Shown: positions 19,242 through 28,346 of the stretch, in pieces
How positions within the stretch are numbered: the first letter of the stretch is position 1
Layout: each line of letters begins with the position of its first letter
Assembly (NCBI GenBank): GCA_040191315.1
Contig: JAWJLM010000020.1
Location: forward strand, 1-59,939
Source of the DNA: Bacillaceae bacterium S4-13-56
GTDB lineage: Bacteria > Bacillota > Bacilli > Bacillales > JAWJLM01
DNA length: 59,939 bases
Direction: 5' to 3'
Position numbers and translations under genes: made by a program
The notes under the pieces: model-generated
Database searches by the model: none
Seen by the model: the letters and a program-made list of their open reading frames with translations, nothing else
Told to the model about the DNA's origin: nothing

Positions 19242-20348
19242 ATGGAAAAACATATTGTGTTACTCCCAGGTGATGGTATAGGACCTGAAGTTTTAAAGGC
19301 ATCGAAAGAGGTGCTTGAAGCAATCGCAGGTGAGTTCAATCACATTTTCACCTATGAAACTCATGATATTGGAGGAGTAGCTGTGGATCTCCATGGGACT
19401 CCTCTACCAGATCAAACAGTAGAAGCTTGTCAAAAGGCAGATGCCATACTTTTGGGTGCAGTAGGTGGGCCACGATGGGATCAACTACCCTCCCATTTGA
19501 GACCGGAAAAAGGACTGCTCGGTATTCGTAAGGCATTAGGTCTTTTTGCTAACTTGCGTCCTATTACTGGTTTTGCAAAGCTTTTGCACGCCTCTCCATT
19601 AAAAGAAGAGATCGTAAACGGTAGCGACCTTTTAATTATAAGAGAGCTAACGGGGGGACTTTATTTTGGGACTCCTAGTGAGCGAAGAAATCAAGGAGAT
19701 TCTGTTGTAGACACTCTTGCTTACACCAGAAGTGAAATCGAAAGAATAGTTGAAAAAGGGTTTGAAAGTGCTATGCTTCGTCGCAAGCATCTCACATCAG
19801 TAGATAAGGCAAACGTCTTAGAATCTAGCAAACTATGGCGAGAAGTGGTCGAGGAGAAAAAGGCTAAGTATCCGGAAGTTACTGTTGAGCATCTATTAGT
19901 TGATGCTGCTGCCATGAAGTTGATTACAAATCCAACACAATTTGATGTCATTGTCACGGAAAATATGTTTGGAGATATTTTGAGTGATGAAGCTTCTGTC
20001 TTAACCGGATCTTTAGGAATGCTTCCTTCCGCTAGCCTCCGTGAAGATTCCGTAGGACTTTATGAACCCGCTCATGGATCAGCACCAGATATTGCTGGGA
20101 AAGGGATAGCTAATCCACTCGCCATGATATTATCAACAGCACTAATGCTTCGTTTTTCATTTGGTATGGAGGATGAGGCCAGATTAATTGAAAATGTAGT
20201 AGAGGATGTTCTAAATGCAGGCTATCATACAGCAGATTTAAAGGTTCAAGGTGGAAAGCAAGTCAATACTGCTGAAATGATTGAACTTGTAGTCGAGGGG
20301 ATTAAAGAGGAAAGTACAACCGATAGCATCATGCGATGTTATGTTTGA
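19242..20348 (+). CDS. leuB: 3-isopropylmalate dehydrogenase
   Basis: A 368-residue NAD-dependent decarboxylating dehydrogenase. Signatures: LLPGDGIGPEV at the start, VGGPRWD near residue 75, the active-site helix LTGGLYFG, and NMFGDILSDEAS with EPAHGSAPDIAGKG for metal and NAD binding. Good GGAGG site 5' of the ATG. Spacing to leuA is 23 bp. Confidence 0.97.
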   Translation: MEKHIVLLPGDGIGPEVLKASKEVLEAIAGEFNHIFTYETHDIGGVAVDLHGTPLPDQTVEACQKADAILLGAVGGPRWDQLPSHLRPEKGLLGIRKALGLFANLRPITGFAKLLHASPLKEEIVNGSDLLIIRELTGGLYFGTPSERRNQGDSVVDTLAYTRSEIERIVEKGFESAMLRRKHLTSVDKANVLESSKLWREVVEEKKAKYPEVTVEHLLVDAAAMKLITNPTQFDVIVTENMFGDILSDEASVLTGSLGMLPSASLREDSVGLYEPAHGSAPDIAGKGIANPLAMILSTALMLRFSFGMEDEARLIENVVEDVLNAGYHTADLKVQGGKQVNTAEMIELVVEGIKEESTTDSIMRCYV

Positions 20349-20373
20349 TTTCTAGATAGTTGGGAGTGAAATT

Positions 20374-21792
20374 ATGCAGAAACCAAAGACAATTGTAGAA
20401 AAAATCTGGGATCGCCATGTCGTTCATCAGGAAGAAGGAAAACCGGACTTATTATATATCGATTTACATCTTGTTCATGAAGTAACCTCGCCTCAGGCTT
20501 TTGAAGGTTTGCGTATAAAGGGGAGAAAGGTAAGAAGACCTGAGCAAACCTTTGCGACGATGGATCATAATGTTCCTACTATAAATCGTAGTGTTATAAA
20601 GGACCCTATTTCAAAGAAACAAATGGAAACCTTAAAGGAAAATTGTGAAGAATTTGGAGTAACCCTTGCCGATATCAATCACCCCGATCAAGGAATCGTT
20701 CACGTTATTGGACCAGAATTAGGATTAACTCAACCTGGGAAAACGATCGTGTGTGGGGACAGCCACACCTCAACACATGGTGCTTTTGGGGCTTTAGCTT
20801 TTGGAATAGGAACTAGTGAAGTAGAACACGTTCTTGCTACACAGACTCTTTGGCAAGCACCTCCAAAAACACTGAATGTCAAAGTGAACGGTGAGCTTGG
20901 GGTAGGGGTGACTGCTAAAGATCTCATTTTAGCGATCATTAGGAAATTTGGTGTCCGTTTTGGAACGGGATATGTTATTGAGTATACAGGAGAAGCCGTT
21001 CGTAACTTGAGCATGGAAGAAAGAATGACAGTATGTAATATGTCGATTGAAGCGGGAGCGAGGGCAGGTTTGATCAGTCCAGACGATACGACTGTTGAAT
21101 ATCTCCGTGGACGCCGTTACGTTTCAAAAGGGGAAGAGTTCGAAAAAATCGCTGCAGATTGGAAGTCACTAGCTACAGATGAAGGCGCGGTGTACGATGC
21201 GATTATAGAAATCAATGCTTCTGAAATAGAACCACAGGTAACATGGGGAACCAACCCTGGAATGTGTATCCCTGTAAGTGCATCTGTTCCAGTTCCAGCA
21301 GAGCAGATCTCTACAAATGCAAAGGAAGAAACGAAGCGAGCGATTGAATATATGGGACTAGAAGCTGGTCAACCAATTTCAAGTGTGAATATTGATTATG
21401 TCTTTATTGGATCTTGTACAAATTCCCGTTTAAGTGACTTAAGACGTGCTGCCGAAATTGTACGTGGTAAAAAAGTGAAGCCGGGGGTAGAGGCGATCGT
21501 TGTGCCAGGATCGTTTAAAGTGAAATTAGAAGCGGAAAAAGAGGGACTTGATCAGGTGTTCCAGGATGCTGGATTTCAATGGCGTGAAGCTGGATGTAGC
21601 ATGTGCCTTGCCATGAACGATGATATTGTACCTCCAGGAAAACGCTGTGCTTCTACGTCCAATCGAAACTTTGAAGGTCGCCAAGGGAATGGTGCTAGAA
21701 CTCATCTTGTCAGTCCAGAGATGGCAGCAGCAGCAGCGATTGCTGGTCATTTCGTAGATGTCAGAACTTTTACGGAATCCCCGGTTTCTTAA
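20374..21792 (+). CDS. leuC: 3-isopropylmalate dehydratase large subunit
   Basis: A 472-residue aconitase-family subunit. The three Fe-S cluster Cys lie in [12 protein letters not shown] and [26 protein letters not shown] is the active-site loop. Works with LeuD encoded 15 bp downstream. Confidence 0.97.
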   Translation: MQKPKTIVEKIWDRHVVHQEEGKPDLLYIDLHLVHEVTSPQAFEGLRIKGRKVRRPEQTFATMDHNVPTINRSVIKDPISKKQMETLKENCEEFGVTLADINHPDQGIVHVIGPELGLTQPGKTIVCGDSHTSTHGAFGALAFGIGTSEVEHVLATQTLWQAPPKTLNVKVNGELGVGVTAKDLILAIIRKFGVRFGTGYVIEYTGEAVRNLSMEERMTVCNMSIEAGARAGLISPDDTTVEYLRGRRYVSKGEEFEKIAADWKSLATDEGAVYDAIIEINASEIEPQVTWGTNPGMCIPVSASVPVPAEQISTNAKEETKRAIEYMGLEAGQPISSVNIDYVFIGSCTNSRLSDLRRAAEIVRGKKVKPGVEAIVVPGSFKVKLEAEKEGLDQVFQDAGFQWREAGCSMCLAMNDDIVPPGKRCASTSNRNFEGRQGNGARTHLVSPEMAAAAAIAGHFVDVRTFTESPVS

Positions 21793-21807
21793 ATAGGAGG
21801 TGCTAGA

Positions 21808-22392
21808 ATGGAACCTTTACGTAAACATGAAGGACTTGTATGTCCACTAAATCGAACCAATATCGATACCGACCAGATTATTCCTAAGCAATTTTTGAAA
21901 CGAATTGAACGCTCGGGTTTCGGACAATTTTTATTCTATCACTGGCGCTTCCATGATAATGGGACTCCACGCAAAGATTTTCCTTTAAATGATCTAAAAT
22001 ATCAAGGAGCTTCCATACTGGTTGCAGGAGAAAACTTCGGATGTGGCTCCTCTCGAGAACATGCTCCTTGGGCTTTAGAGGATTTTGGATTTAAAGTCGT
22101 AATTGCTCCAAGCTTTGCAGATATTTTTTACAACAATTGTTTTAAAAATGGAATTTTGCCTGTCTATTTGAATGAAAATGAAGTCGATCTTCTTATAGAA
22201 CGTTCGAAGTCAGAGGGATATTCTCTCACTGTTGATTTGGAAGAACAAAAAGTTTATGACACCTATGGATTTGAAGCTGATTTTGTAGTAGCACCCTATT
22301 ATCGTGAGATGCTATTAAATGGACTGGATGAAATAGGGGTAACTCTTCAACTTTCGGATAAAATTGATATGTTTGAAGCTGCTAGAGGATAA
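21808..22392 (+). CDS. leuD: 3-isopropylmalate dehydratase small subunit
   Basis: A 194-residue swivel-domain partner of LeuC. The substrate-recognition loop [19 protein letters not shown] is clear, followed by [20 protein letters not shown] with AATAGGAGGTG upstream. Last gene of the superoperon; a terminator follows within 40 bp. Confidence 0.97.
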   Translation: MEPLRKHEGLVCPLNRTNIDTDQIIPKQFLKRIERSGFGQFLFYHWRFHDNGTPRKDFPLNDLKYQGASILVAGENFGCGSSREHAPWALEDFGFKVVIAPSFADIFYNNCFKNGILPVYLNENEVDLLIERSKSEGYSLTVDLEEQKVYDTYGFEADFVVAPYYREMLLNGLDEIGVTLQLSDKIDMFEAARG

Positions 22393-22398
22393 ACGGAT

Positions 22399-22428
22399 AA
22401 GCCTCCCCCTGCGATAGGTGGGAGGCTT
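22399..22428 (+). terminator. Terminator of the ilv-leu operon
   Basis: AAGCCTCCC (22399-22407) pairs with GGGAGGCTT (22420-22428). The T-tract is weak (TTTAGTT). The 124-bp array begins right after it. Confidence 0.75.
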
Positions 22429-22450
22429 TAGTTGGTTAGTCTTATTTTGA

Positions 22451-23226
22451 ATGCTTAGTTTTAAGCTTATATGCTCAGCACTTGTTAGTAGTGCGCGCTT
22501 ATTATTCGTTATGCTCAGATAGGAGAGGGTCAATGCTCAACATTCAAAGTTTTATGCTCGGGTTTTTTCAGGTATAGCTCAGAATGAAGGTCCTATGCTC
22601 AGCAATCACTACTAATGCGCATTAATTATCCTTTATGCGCACAAATAGGAGGGTCAATGCTCAACATTCAAAGTTTTATGCTCGGGTTTTTTCAGGTATA
22701 GCTCAGAATGAAGGTCCTATGCTCAGCAATCACTACTAATGCGCATTAATTATCCTTTATGCGCACAAATAGGAGGGTCAATGCTCAACATTCAAAGTTT
22801 TATGCTCGGGTTTTTTCAGGTATAGCTCAGAATGAAGGTCCTATGCTCAGCAATCACTACTAATGCGCATTAATTATCCTTTATGCGCACAAATAGGAGG
22901 GTCAATGCTCAACATTCAAAGTTTTATGCTCGGGTTTTTTCAGGTATAGCTCAGAATGAAGGTCCTATGCTCAGCAATCACTACTAATGCGCATTAATTA
23001 TCCTTTATGCGCACAAATAGGAGGGTCAATGCTCAACATTCAAAGTTTTATGCTCGGTTTTTTTCAGGTATAGCTTAGAATGAAGGTCCTATGCTCAGCA
23101 ATCACTACTAATGCGCATTAATTATCCTTTATGCGCACAAATAGGAGGGTCAATGCTCAACATTCAAAGTTTTATGCTCGGTTTTTTTCAGGTATAGCTT
23201 AGAATGAAGGTCCTATGCTCAGCTTC
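22451..23226. repeat. Tandem array of 124-bp units, each built from six ~20.7-bp phased motifs
   Basis: One diverged copy followed by five near-identical 124-bp units; the block TCCTATGCTCAGCA recurs at 22591, 22715, 22839, 22963, 23087 and 23211. Inside each unit a motif ATGCTCA, ATGCGCA or TAGCTCA recurs at intervals of 20, 20, 22, 21, 20 and 21 bp. The first, diverged copy keeps the same phasing (22451, 22471, 22491, 22511, 22533, 22554, 22574, 22595). It fills the gap between convergent leuD and the acetyltransferase gene and holds no credible gene. Confidence 0.95.
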
Positions 23227-23228
23227 AA

Positions 23229-23792
23229 TTATCCTCCAAGTATAGCTTCGTATTCCGCACGTAACATCGAATAAACAATGGTATCGTGGTATCTATTTCC
23301 ATCAAAATCAGTTTGTCTTAAAACCCCTTCCTTTTGAAACCCTTGTCTTTCGAGCAATTTTCGAGACCCTTCATTTTCGGCAAAAATGTCTCCGACAATG
23401 CGATTGAGTCCTAATTCAGTAAAACCAAAAGAAAGAATATGAGGAAGTAGTTCGGTCATAACCCCTTTTTTCTGAAATGTTTTGGCAAGAACGACTCCCA
23501 TCTCTGTCTTTAGATGCCAGAAGTTAAGTTTGTGAAAGCGAAATACCCCAATAATTTTCTCATTATTTTTATCCATAATGACCCAGGGGATTTCTTTTTT
23601 TCTTTCAAACAGCAATAAACTCTTATGAATTTGTTCATTCATTTCTGTAACCGTCTTTACTGGAGTTGAGGTAATGTATTGCATTATCTCCAGGTCACTC
23701 ATAAATGAAAACAGAACAGGAGCGTCCTTCATTCTTAGTCCTCTAAGGATATAATTTTTTGTTTCTATTATAGGAATATCATTTGAATTCAT
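23229..23792 (-). CDS. GNAT acetyltransferase, RimJ/RimL type
   Basis: A 187-residue GNAT enzyme. N-terminal strand ETKNYILRGLRMKDAPVLF, then the fold core EMGVVLAKTFQKKGVMTELL with the acetyl-CoA loop (QKKGVMT in place of Q/R-x-x-G-x-G/A), and the C-terminal NEGSRKLLERQGFQKEG typical of RimJ/L and YdaF-like enzymes that acetylate amino groups of proteins or amino acids. ATG with a GGAGGTTTC site. Convergent to leuD. Substrate unknown. Confidence 0.85.
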   Translation of the reverse strand: MNSNDIPIIETKNYILRGLRMKDAPVLFSFMSDLEIMQYITSTPVKTVTEMNEQIHKSLLLFERKKEIPWVIMDKNNEKIIGVFRFHKLNFWHLKTEMGVVLAKTFQKKGVMTELLPHILSFGFTELGLNRIVGDIFAENEGSRKLLERQGFQKEGVLRQTDFDGNRYHDTIVYSMLRAEYEAILGG

Positions 23793-23934
23793 GAGAAACC
23801 TCCAACTGTCGGCACGATAAATATACCTTTATAGATTACCACAAGTTTCACATATCCTGCACGGGTCAAGAAACGGGAAAATGGAATCCACGTTAGCACT
23901 ATGCTAAAATCACTTTAAGGAAGGGGGAAAAGGA

Positions 23935-25074
23935 ATGAAAATTGTTTCAATAGAACCTACACCTAGTCCAAATTCGATGAAAATCAACTTGGATACAGAA
24001 TTACCTCAAGGACACAATGTTAACTATAAAAGTACTGATTCGTTAGTTGATGCCCCTGAATACGTTTCTCAGCTTTTTGCCATTAAAGGGGTAAAAGGAA
24101 TCTATCATGTCTTAGATTTTATTGCCTTAGAAAGGAACCCTAAGGTGGCATGGGAAAATATTTTACCACTTGTTCATGAAGTCTTAGGTTTCAAGGAGGA
24201 ATTAGAAAATCAATCTGAAAATCTTGATCACTCAGTCCCCACCGAGGATGCTTTTGGAGAAGTAAAGGTATGGATCCAAATGTTTAGAGGAATCCCTATG
24301 CAGGTTAAACTCCAGGATGGGGAAGAGGAGTTTCGTTTTGGATTACCGGACATGTTTAAAGAAGCGGCCATGAAGGCTTCTCCAGCTTCATCTAATTTGG
24401 TGATGGAACGCCAATGGGTTGAGCAGACCCCTCGATATGGATCTGTTGATGAAATTGGGAATGAGGTAGTAGAGGAAATCCAAGCTAGTTTTGATCGGGA
24501 AAGATTAGAACACTTAGTAAAAATTGCTTTTCAAGAAGAGAACATAAAAGAAGAATCTCGACAAGAAGTTACCATAGAAATGTTTAATGATCCTGATTGG
24601 AAGGTGCGATATGCAGCATTGGATCGAATCCAGCCAACCTTTGCTAACATAGATATACTAAATAAAGCTTTGGAGGACTCAAAGGCTTCCATCAGAAGAC
24701 TGGCAACGGCATACTTAGGAATGATTGAGGAGCCAGAGGTCCTTCCCTATCTATATAAAGCTTTAAAAGATTCCTCTGTTGCTGTGAGAAGGACAGCGGG
24801 AGATTGTATTTCTGATTTAGGATTTAAAGAGGCAATGCCAGAAATGATTGAATCGTTAAATGATTCAAGTAAGTTAGTTCGCTGGAGAGCAGCGATGTAT
24901 TTATATGAAGTAGGAGACGAGGGTGCCATTCCTGCTTTGAGAAAGGCCTTAAATGATTCTGAATTTGAGGTGCGCATGCAAGTGAAGATGGCATTAAGTC
25001 GTATTGAAGGCGGCGAAGAAGCCAAAGGTTCTGTCTGGCACCAAATGACTCAAGCGAGAAAGCAAACTAATTAA
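23935..25074 (+). CDS. cvfC: CvfC/YpgR-like protein: Nfu N-terminal-like domain plus HEAT repeats
   Basis: A 379-residue cytosolic protein. The first 85 residues (IEPTPSPNSMKINLD..., VSQLFAIKGVKGIYHVLDFI) match the scaffold Nfu N-terminal domain. Residues from about 215 to 370 hold HEAT-like repeats (DPDWKVRYAALDRI, SIRRLATAYLGMI, AVRRTAGDCI, LVRWRAAMYLYEVG, EVRMQVKMALSRI). This architecture is that of conserved virulence factor C of staphylococci and YpgR of Bacillus. It likely acts as a protein-protein scaffold, perhaps in Fe-S biology. It forms an operon with the bacilliredoxin gene 19 bp downstream. Confidence 0.88.
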   Translation: MKIVSIEPTPSPNSMKINLDTELPQGHNVNYKSTDSLVDAPEYVSQLFAIKGVKGIYHVLDFIALERNPKVAWENILPLVHEVLGFKEELENQSENLDHSVPTEDAFGEVKVWIQMFRGIPMQVKLQDGEEEFRFGLPDMFKEAAMKASPASSNLVMERQWVEQTPRYGSVDEIGNEVVEEIQASFDRERLEHLVKIAFQEENIKEESRQEVTIEMFNDPDWKVRYAALDRIQPTFANIDILNKALEDSKASIRRLATAYLGMIEEPEVLPYLYKALKDSSVAVRRTAGDCISDLGFKEAMPEMIESLNDSSKLVRWRAAMYLYEVGDEGAIPALRKALNDSEFEVRMQVKMALSRIEGGEEAKGSVWHQMTQARKQTN

Positions 25075-25093
25075 TTTTAAGGAGGTTTTTATA

Positions 25094-25522
25094 ATGAATG
25101 CTTATGAAGAATATATGAAACAAATGGCACAGCCCATGAGGGATGAATTAACGAATGCAGGATTTGAGGAACTGACAACTCCAGAGGAAGTCGATGAGTT
25201 TATCAGTGGAGTGAAAGGGTCAGCACTAGTAGTAATCAATTCCGTATGTGGTTGTGCTGCGGGATTAGCTCGCCCAGCTGTCCGTGAATCTCTGAAACAT
25301 GATAAGAAACCAGAACAACTTGTTACGGTGTTTGCTGGACAAGACCGAGAAGCTACAGCAAGAATGCGTGATTATTTTGAAGGGATCGAACCTTCCTCTC
25401 CTTCCATGGCTTTATTGAAGGATGGTCAGGTTATTCATTTTATCCCACGTGATGATATAGAATACCATGAGGTTGATGACATAGTTGCTAATCTAACAAA
25501 ATCGTACGATGAACATTTATAA
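25094..25522 (+). CDS. brxA: Bacilliredoxin BrxA/YphP
   Basis: A 142-residue thioredoxin-like protein that removes bacillithiol from oxidised proteins. The active site is VINSVCGCAAGLARPA with the C-G-C motif at about residues 53-55. EPSSPSMALLKDG and HFIPRDDIE are family signatures. ATG with AAGGAGGTTTTT. Co-transcribed with cvfC and followed by a strong terminator. Confidence 0.93.
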   Translation: MNAYEEYMKQMAQPMRDELTNAGFEELTTPEEVDEFISGVKGSALVVINSVCGCAAGLARPAVRESLKHDKKPEQLVTVFAGQDREATARMRDYFEGIEPSSPSMALLKDGQVIHFIPRDDIEYHEVDDIVANLTKSYDEHL

Positions 25523-25532
25523 ATGACATTTC

Positions 25533-25565
25533 AAAAGCCCCACAAAGTAAAAGTGGGGCTTTTTT
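25533..25565 (+). terminator. Terminator of the cvfC-brxA operon
   Basis: AAAAGCCCCAC pairs with GTGGGGCTTTT, then a T-run. It may also serve the convergent gene at 25568. Confidence 0.9.
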
Positions 25566-25567
25566 CA

Positions 25568-25870
25568 TCATCGAATTCCTAAGTAAACGGATAAAATATC
25601 CTTGATTCTTTCTGCTTCTGCTGGATCGTCTGTCTGAATGACGTAATGGTCACCGTCTAAGTAACCTTCCACTCCATTAAATCCTTTGGCTTCTAAATAA
25701 TCTTTAATGTCCGTAACGTCCTCAGTTTGCGTCAGCAAAACCTTTTGTCCAACATGACTTTTGTTGACATAAACATCGTACCGATCGTGGGCATTTTTTG
25801 TTCGATTGTCGTCCAATGCATCATTGATGAAAGGAGCGCCATAAATATTCCCATTGTTTCCTGTCGACAT
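25568..25870 (-). CDS. Small soluble protein of unknown function
   Basis: A 100-residue acidic protein, MSTGNNGNIYGAPFINDAL at the start, then DRYDVYVNKSHVGQKVLL and VEGYLDGDHYVIQTDD. The VTDIKDYLEAKGF and DPAEAERIKDIL stretches look like the helices of a small alpha/beta domain. No transmembrane segment or known motif. Strong AAAGGAGGG ribosome site. Convergent to brxA. The family is not recognised with certainty. Confidence 0.75.
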   Translation of the reverse strand: MSTGNNGNIYGAPFINDALDDNRTKNAHDRYDVYVNKSHVGQKVLLTQTEDVTDIKDYLEAKGFNGVEGYLDGDHYVIQTDDPAEAERIKDILSVYLGIR

Positions 25871-25938
25871 ACAATCCCTCCTTTGGATTTAGTATGTTCA
25901 AACATTTAAAATCCATGATTTTTAGATAGAATATCTTC

Positions 25939-26709
25939 TTAAATATCAATATTAAATCCAAACTCAGGGTGGATAGAGACCTTTTCAAAGTTGGGATTTT
26001 CTTTAACCGCATTATAAATATCCTCCGGAGCAAACCAAAGGTGATCATTAGGAAACTCATAATCAGCGCCATAGTAGTAACTAAGCCAAATAAGCTTAGA
26101 ACAATAGATATACGTCCATTCATCTTTTAGTGGCGTTTGTAAGGAAAAGTAAAATTTAGGTTTATCAATTCCATTTTCTTTATTTTCTTTAAACTTTTTT
26201 AAATAGTTTAGGGCATAATTCACTGCTTTTTGTCCCATCTCTTCCGACTTTGGCCGATAGTGAGCATGTTGAGGATGACTTTCTAAAAAATGAGAAATGG
26301 GGATTTTACGTACGATTGGCGACGAGGCAACAGAATCAATAGCATGTTCCTCATCTACTACCATCGCAGAATGTCCCATGTACCCTGCAGGCAACCCATT
26401 TTGATTGTCGCTTGCTATCAATAGATCTCCAGGCTTATATGAGACATCCTTAGCTGGAAAACGCATGAAGTCATCCAGGATAAAGGATTCTTTAATAGGA
26501 AAAATCCCTTGCGAAGTGTAGACATCACCCTGTATAAAGATTTGATTCATTCTAAATAATTCTTTATAAAAAACAATCTGTTCAAAAGATATAAGATGGG
26601 CAATAAGCTGATGACCAGCATAAATTCTTATATTAAAAATGGGATTTCTAACAATCTTCCTGACAACGATATGATGATCTGTACAAGAAATGTCAAAATG
26701 CCTGTACAT
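25939..26709 (-). CDS. YiiX/YycO-like permuted papain-fold hydrolase
   Basis: About 256 residues from the ATG at 26709, which has GGGAG eight bases upstream; the GTG at 26718 would sit on that site. PGDLLIASDNQNG...GYMGHSAMVV holds the catalytic His in GHSAMV, and TYIYCSKLIWLSYYYG holds the Cys. This permuted NlpC/P60-like order is typical of YiiX/YycO proteins, thought to be amidases or thioesterases acting on lipids or cell-wall links. No signal peptide is visible. Confidence 0.8.
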   Translation of the reverse strand: MYRHFDISCTDHHIVVRKIVRNPIFNIRIYAGHQLIAHLISFEQIVFYKELFRMNQIFIQGDVYTSQGIFPIKESFILDDFMRFPAKDVSYKPGDLLIASDNQNGLPAGYMGHSAMVVDEEHAIDSVASSPIVRKIPISHFLESHPQHAHYRPKSEEMGQKAVNYALNYLKKFKENKENGIDKPKFYFSLQTPLKDEWTYIYCSKLIWLSYYYGADYEFPNDHLWFAPEDIYNAVKENPNFEKVSIHPEFGFNIDI

Positions 26710-26806
26710 AGGACTCACTCCCTTTCTATCATTAGGCTATTCAGTCAACCTGAAGTTGTGCTTCGTCACAAAAGGTTCGTTTTTTAAAAACTTATTTTTT
26801 TACATA

Positions 26807-27100
26807 ATGGCGTGGTTTGGCCTAGGGGTCTTTAGGGTAAAAAAGGGCTGAGGTCATTTATTCTGTTAGAACTGCTCTGCAAAATGGATACATTAGCATT
26901 GATATTGCCGCTGTTTACAAAAACGAAGAAGGAGTAGGCAGGAAATCCGAGATTCAGGAGTAAATCGAGAAGATATTTTTGCAACCTCAAAAGTATGGAA
27001 TGCTGAACAAGGCTACGATTCGACTCTTCAAGCATTTGAAAAAACCTTCAAAAACAAAAATGAAGGGGTGGGTCCAAATCCGGATAATTTTGATTTTTAA
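26807..27100 (+). pseudogene. Aldo/keto reductase remnant
   Basis: Fragments of one gene are readable across frames: AWFGLGVFRVKKG (26810-26848), [28 protein letters not shown] (within 26850-26942, longer motif abbreviated to its key residues: T-A-L-x-N-G-Y-x-S-I-D-x-A-A-V-Y), then [19 protein letters not shown], and finally GPNPDNFDF with TAA at 27098. The first pieces match the N-terminus, and GPNPDNFDF the C-terminus, of YvgN-type aldo/keto reductases of about 275 residues. Frameshifts and a large internal deletion have destroyed it. Confidence 0.75.
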
Positions 27101-27154
27101 TTGGAACTTTTATCCTGCTTGAGAGGGCAGTCAACTATGGAGCTCGTTTCATGG

Positions 27155-27256
27155 TTGACTGCCTACAAATGTTCGATTGATTCAAGGGCCTTTAGGTCAT
27201 ACCCTAGGTACTAACAATCAGTGGGGGACGGCCACTGATGGAAGTTTTACTTGACC
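27155..27256 (+). repeat. Dispersed structured repeat, copy 1 of 2
   Basis: This stretch is about 85 percent identical by eye to 58568-58664: shared blocks are TTCAAGGGCCTTTAGG, CTAACAATCAGTG and GAAGTTT. It can form two consecutive hairpins, the second ATCAGTGG...CCACTGAT. A separate perfect hairpin GGCAGTCAAC/GTTGACTGCC lies just upstream at 27126-27165. Confidence 0.7.
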
Positions 27257-27297
27257 TTACGTATCTTTCTTTTTCAAAAGATGGGAGGAGGGAAACT

Positions 27298-27855
27298 ATG
27301 AAAACAAAGGGCTCCCATGCCTTAGTCATTGGGGGAACAGGTATGCTTAAAGATGTCTCTCTTTGGCTTAATAAAAAGGGTTACCATGTCACTGTAGTAG
27401 GAAGGCAAAAAAGTAAATTCCATCGTATGCTTGACCAAGCCTATAAAAAAGAAAATTTTTCAGCTGTGAATATGGACTATCATGAAACGGAAAAATTTAT
27501 AGAGCGATTAAAAAAAGCTCAGAATGACTTAGGCAGTTTTGAGGTTATTGTTTCATGGGTTCATTCAACAGCAGATGAATTAATACCAAAAATTTTTCAA
27601 ATGATGCAGGAAAATGATGGGGAATACGACTTTTATCATCTAAATGGAAGCCGAGCATATATCGAGCCTTTTACTGTAACTCCTCCATCTAACTGTAATT
27701 ATCATGAAATTATACTGGGGTTTAAGTTGACGGAAACCCATTCCAGGTGGTTGACCAATAAAGAAATTTCGGATGGAGTGATTGACTCTATTCAGCATCA
27801 TCGACAACTGACCATTGTTGGTCAAATGGAGCCATGGGAATTAAGGCCGAATTAA
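27298..27855 (+). CDS. Rossmann-fold NAD(P)-binding protein
   Basis: A 185-residue protein. HALVIGGTGMLKDVSLWLNKKGYHVTVVGR is the nucleotide-binding beta-alpha-beta with G-G-T-G-M. The ATG at 27298 has GGGAGGAGGG eight bases upstream; the in-frame ATG at 27238 lies inside the dispersed repeat and is rejected. It is shorter than classical short-chain dehydrogenases and lacks the Y-x-x-x-K catalytic pair, so it may be a small SDR-like binding protein. Single gene with a terminator downstream. Confidence 0.75.
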   Translation: MKTKGSHALVIGGTGMLKDVSLWLNKKGYHVTVVGRQKSKFHRMLDQAYKKENFSAVNMDYHETEKFIERLKKAQNDLGSFEVIVSWVHSTADELIPKIFQMMQENDGEYDFYHLNGSRAYIEPFTVTPPSNCNYHEIILGFKLTETHSRWLTNKEISDGVIDSIQHHRQLTIVGQMEPWELRPN

Positions 27856-27860
27856 CTATT

Positions 27861-27876
27861 AATCAAACGTTTGATT
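27861..27876. promoter_or_regulatory. Perfect 16-bp palindrome, operator-like
   Basis: AATCAAACGTTTGATT, extended imperfectly to AACTA/TTAGTT, lies 5 bp after the stop codon of the preceding gene. The form resembles TetR-family operators, but no divergent gene or regulator is next to it, so its role is unclear. Confidence 0.35.
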
Positions 27877-27883
27877 AGTTGTG

Positions 27884-27917
27884 AGACATATGTTAGCGTC
27901 AAACATATGTCTTTTTT
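27884..27917 (+). terminator. Rho-independent terminator
   Basis: AGACATATGTT pairs with AACATATGTCT around a 7-base loop, followed by TTTTT. Confidence 0.85.
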
Positions 27918-27924
27918 ACAAAAT

Positions 27925-28205
27925 ACAAAAGTATAAAATTTGTCTAGCTCCAGCGAAAAAGCATCATCGAGTAATCGTCGAAGTTTTTGCCCTGAGTAAG
28001 GAAAGCTACATAGAGCTACTTCGCAGAAAACAAGTGATTTTCTTGTTTCGAAGGGCACTTACGCTTTTCTTATACTATCAACTTTATAACTTTAGTCGCG
28101 GTGATAGTATAAGTAAAACTGTGGCTTTCGCCATTCAGACTTGCACTCCAGAGTATAAGGGCTTCTAAGATGGCAAAATATGCTTTTCAAGAATTCTTTA
28201 ACGAT
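27925..28205 (+). repeat. Dispersed intergenic repeat, longest copy
   Basis: The left half (AAAGTATAAAATTTGTCTAG, CTCCAGCGAAAAAGCATCAT, AAGTTTTTGCCC) matches 50465-50630; the right end (CTTGCACTCCAGAGTATAAG) matches 14204-14322. The start GTCTAGCTCCAGCG and the CGCTTTTCTTA near 28068 recall an abundant Bacillaceae intergenic repeat. An inner inverted repeat GATAGTATAAG / CTTATACTATC is present (28071-28112). With the preceding palindrome and terminator it fills the gap before the kinase gene. Confidence 0.75.
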
Positions 28206-28346
28206 CTAATTAAAATTTTTATGTTCTTATTTATCTACAATTTTGTAGAGAAAATGTTAAAATTCACTTATAGTTGTCATATCGTGGTAAAATTAAATTC
28301 ATAAAAAGACGTTAAATTAATATAGAGAGAAAGGTAGGTGGTTATA

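Noticed and set aside
26832-27035. Minus-strand frame of 67 codons
   Set aside because: It is antisense to a recognisable aldo/keto reductase remnant and has no ribosome site.
27881-28168. Plus-strand frame of 95 codons
   Set aside because: It lies entirely in the terminator and the dispersed repeat and is not shared as a protein by the other copies.
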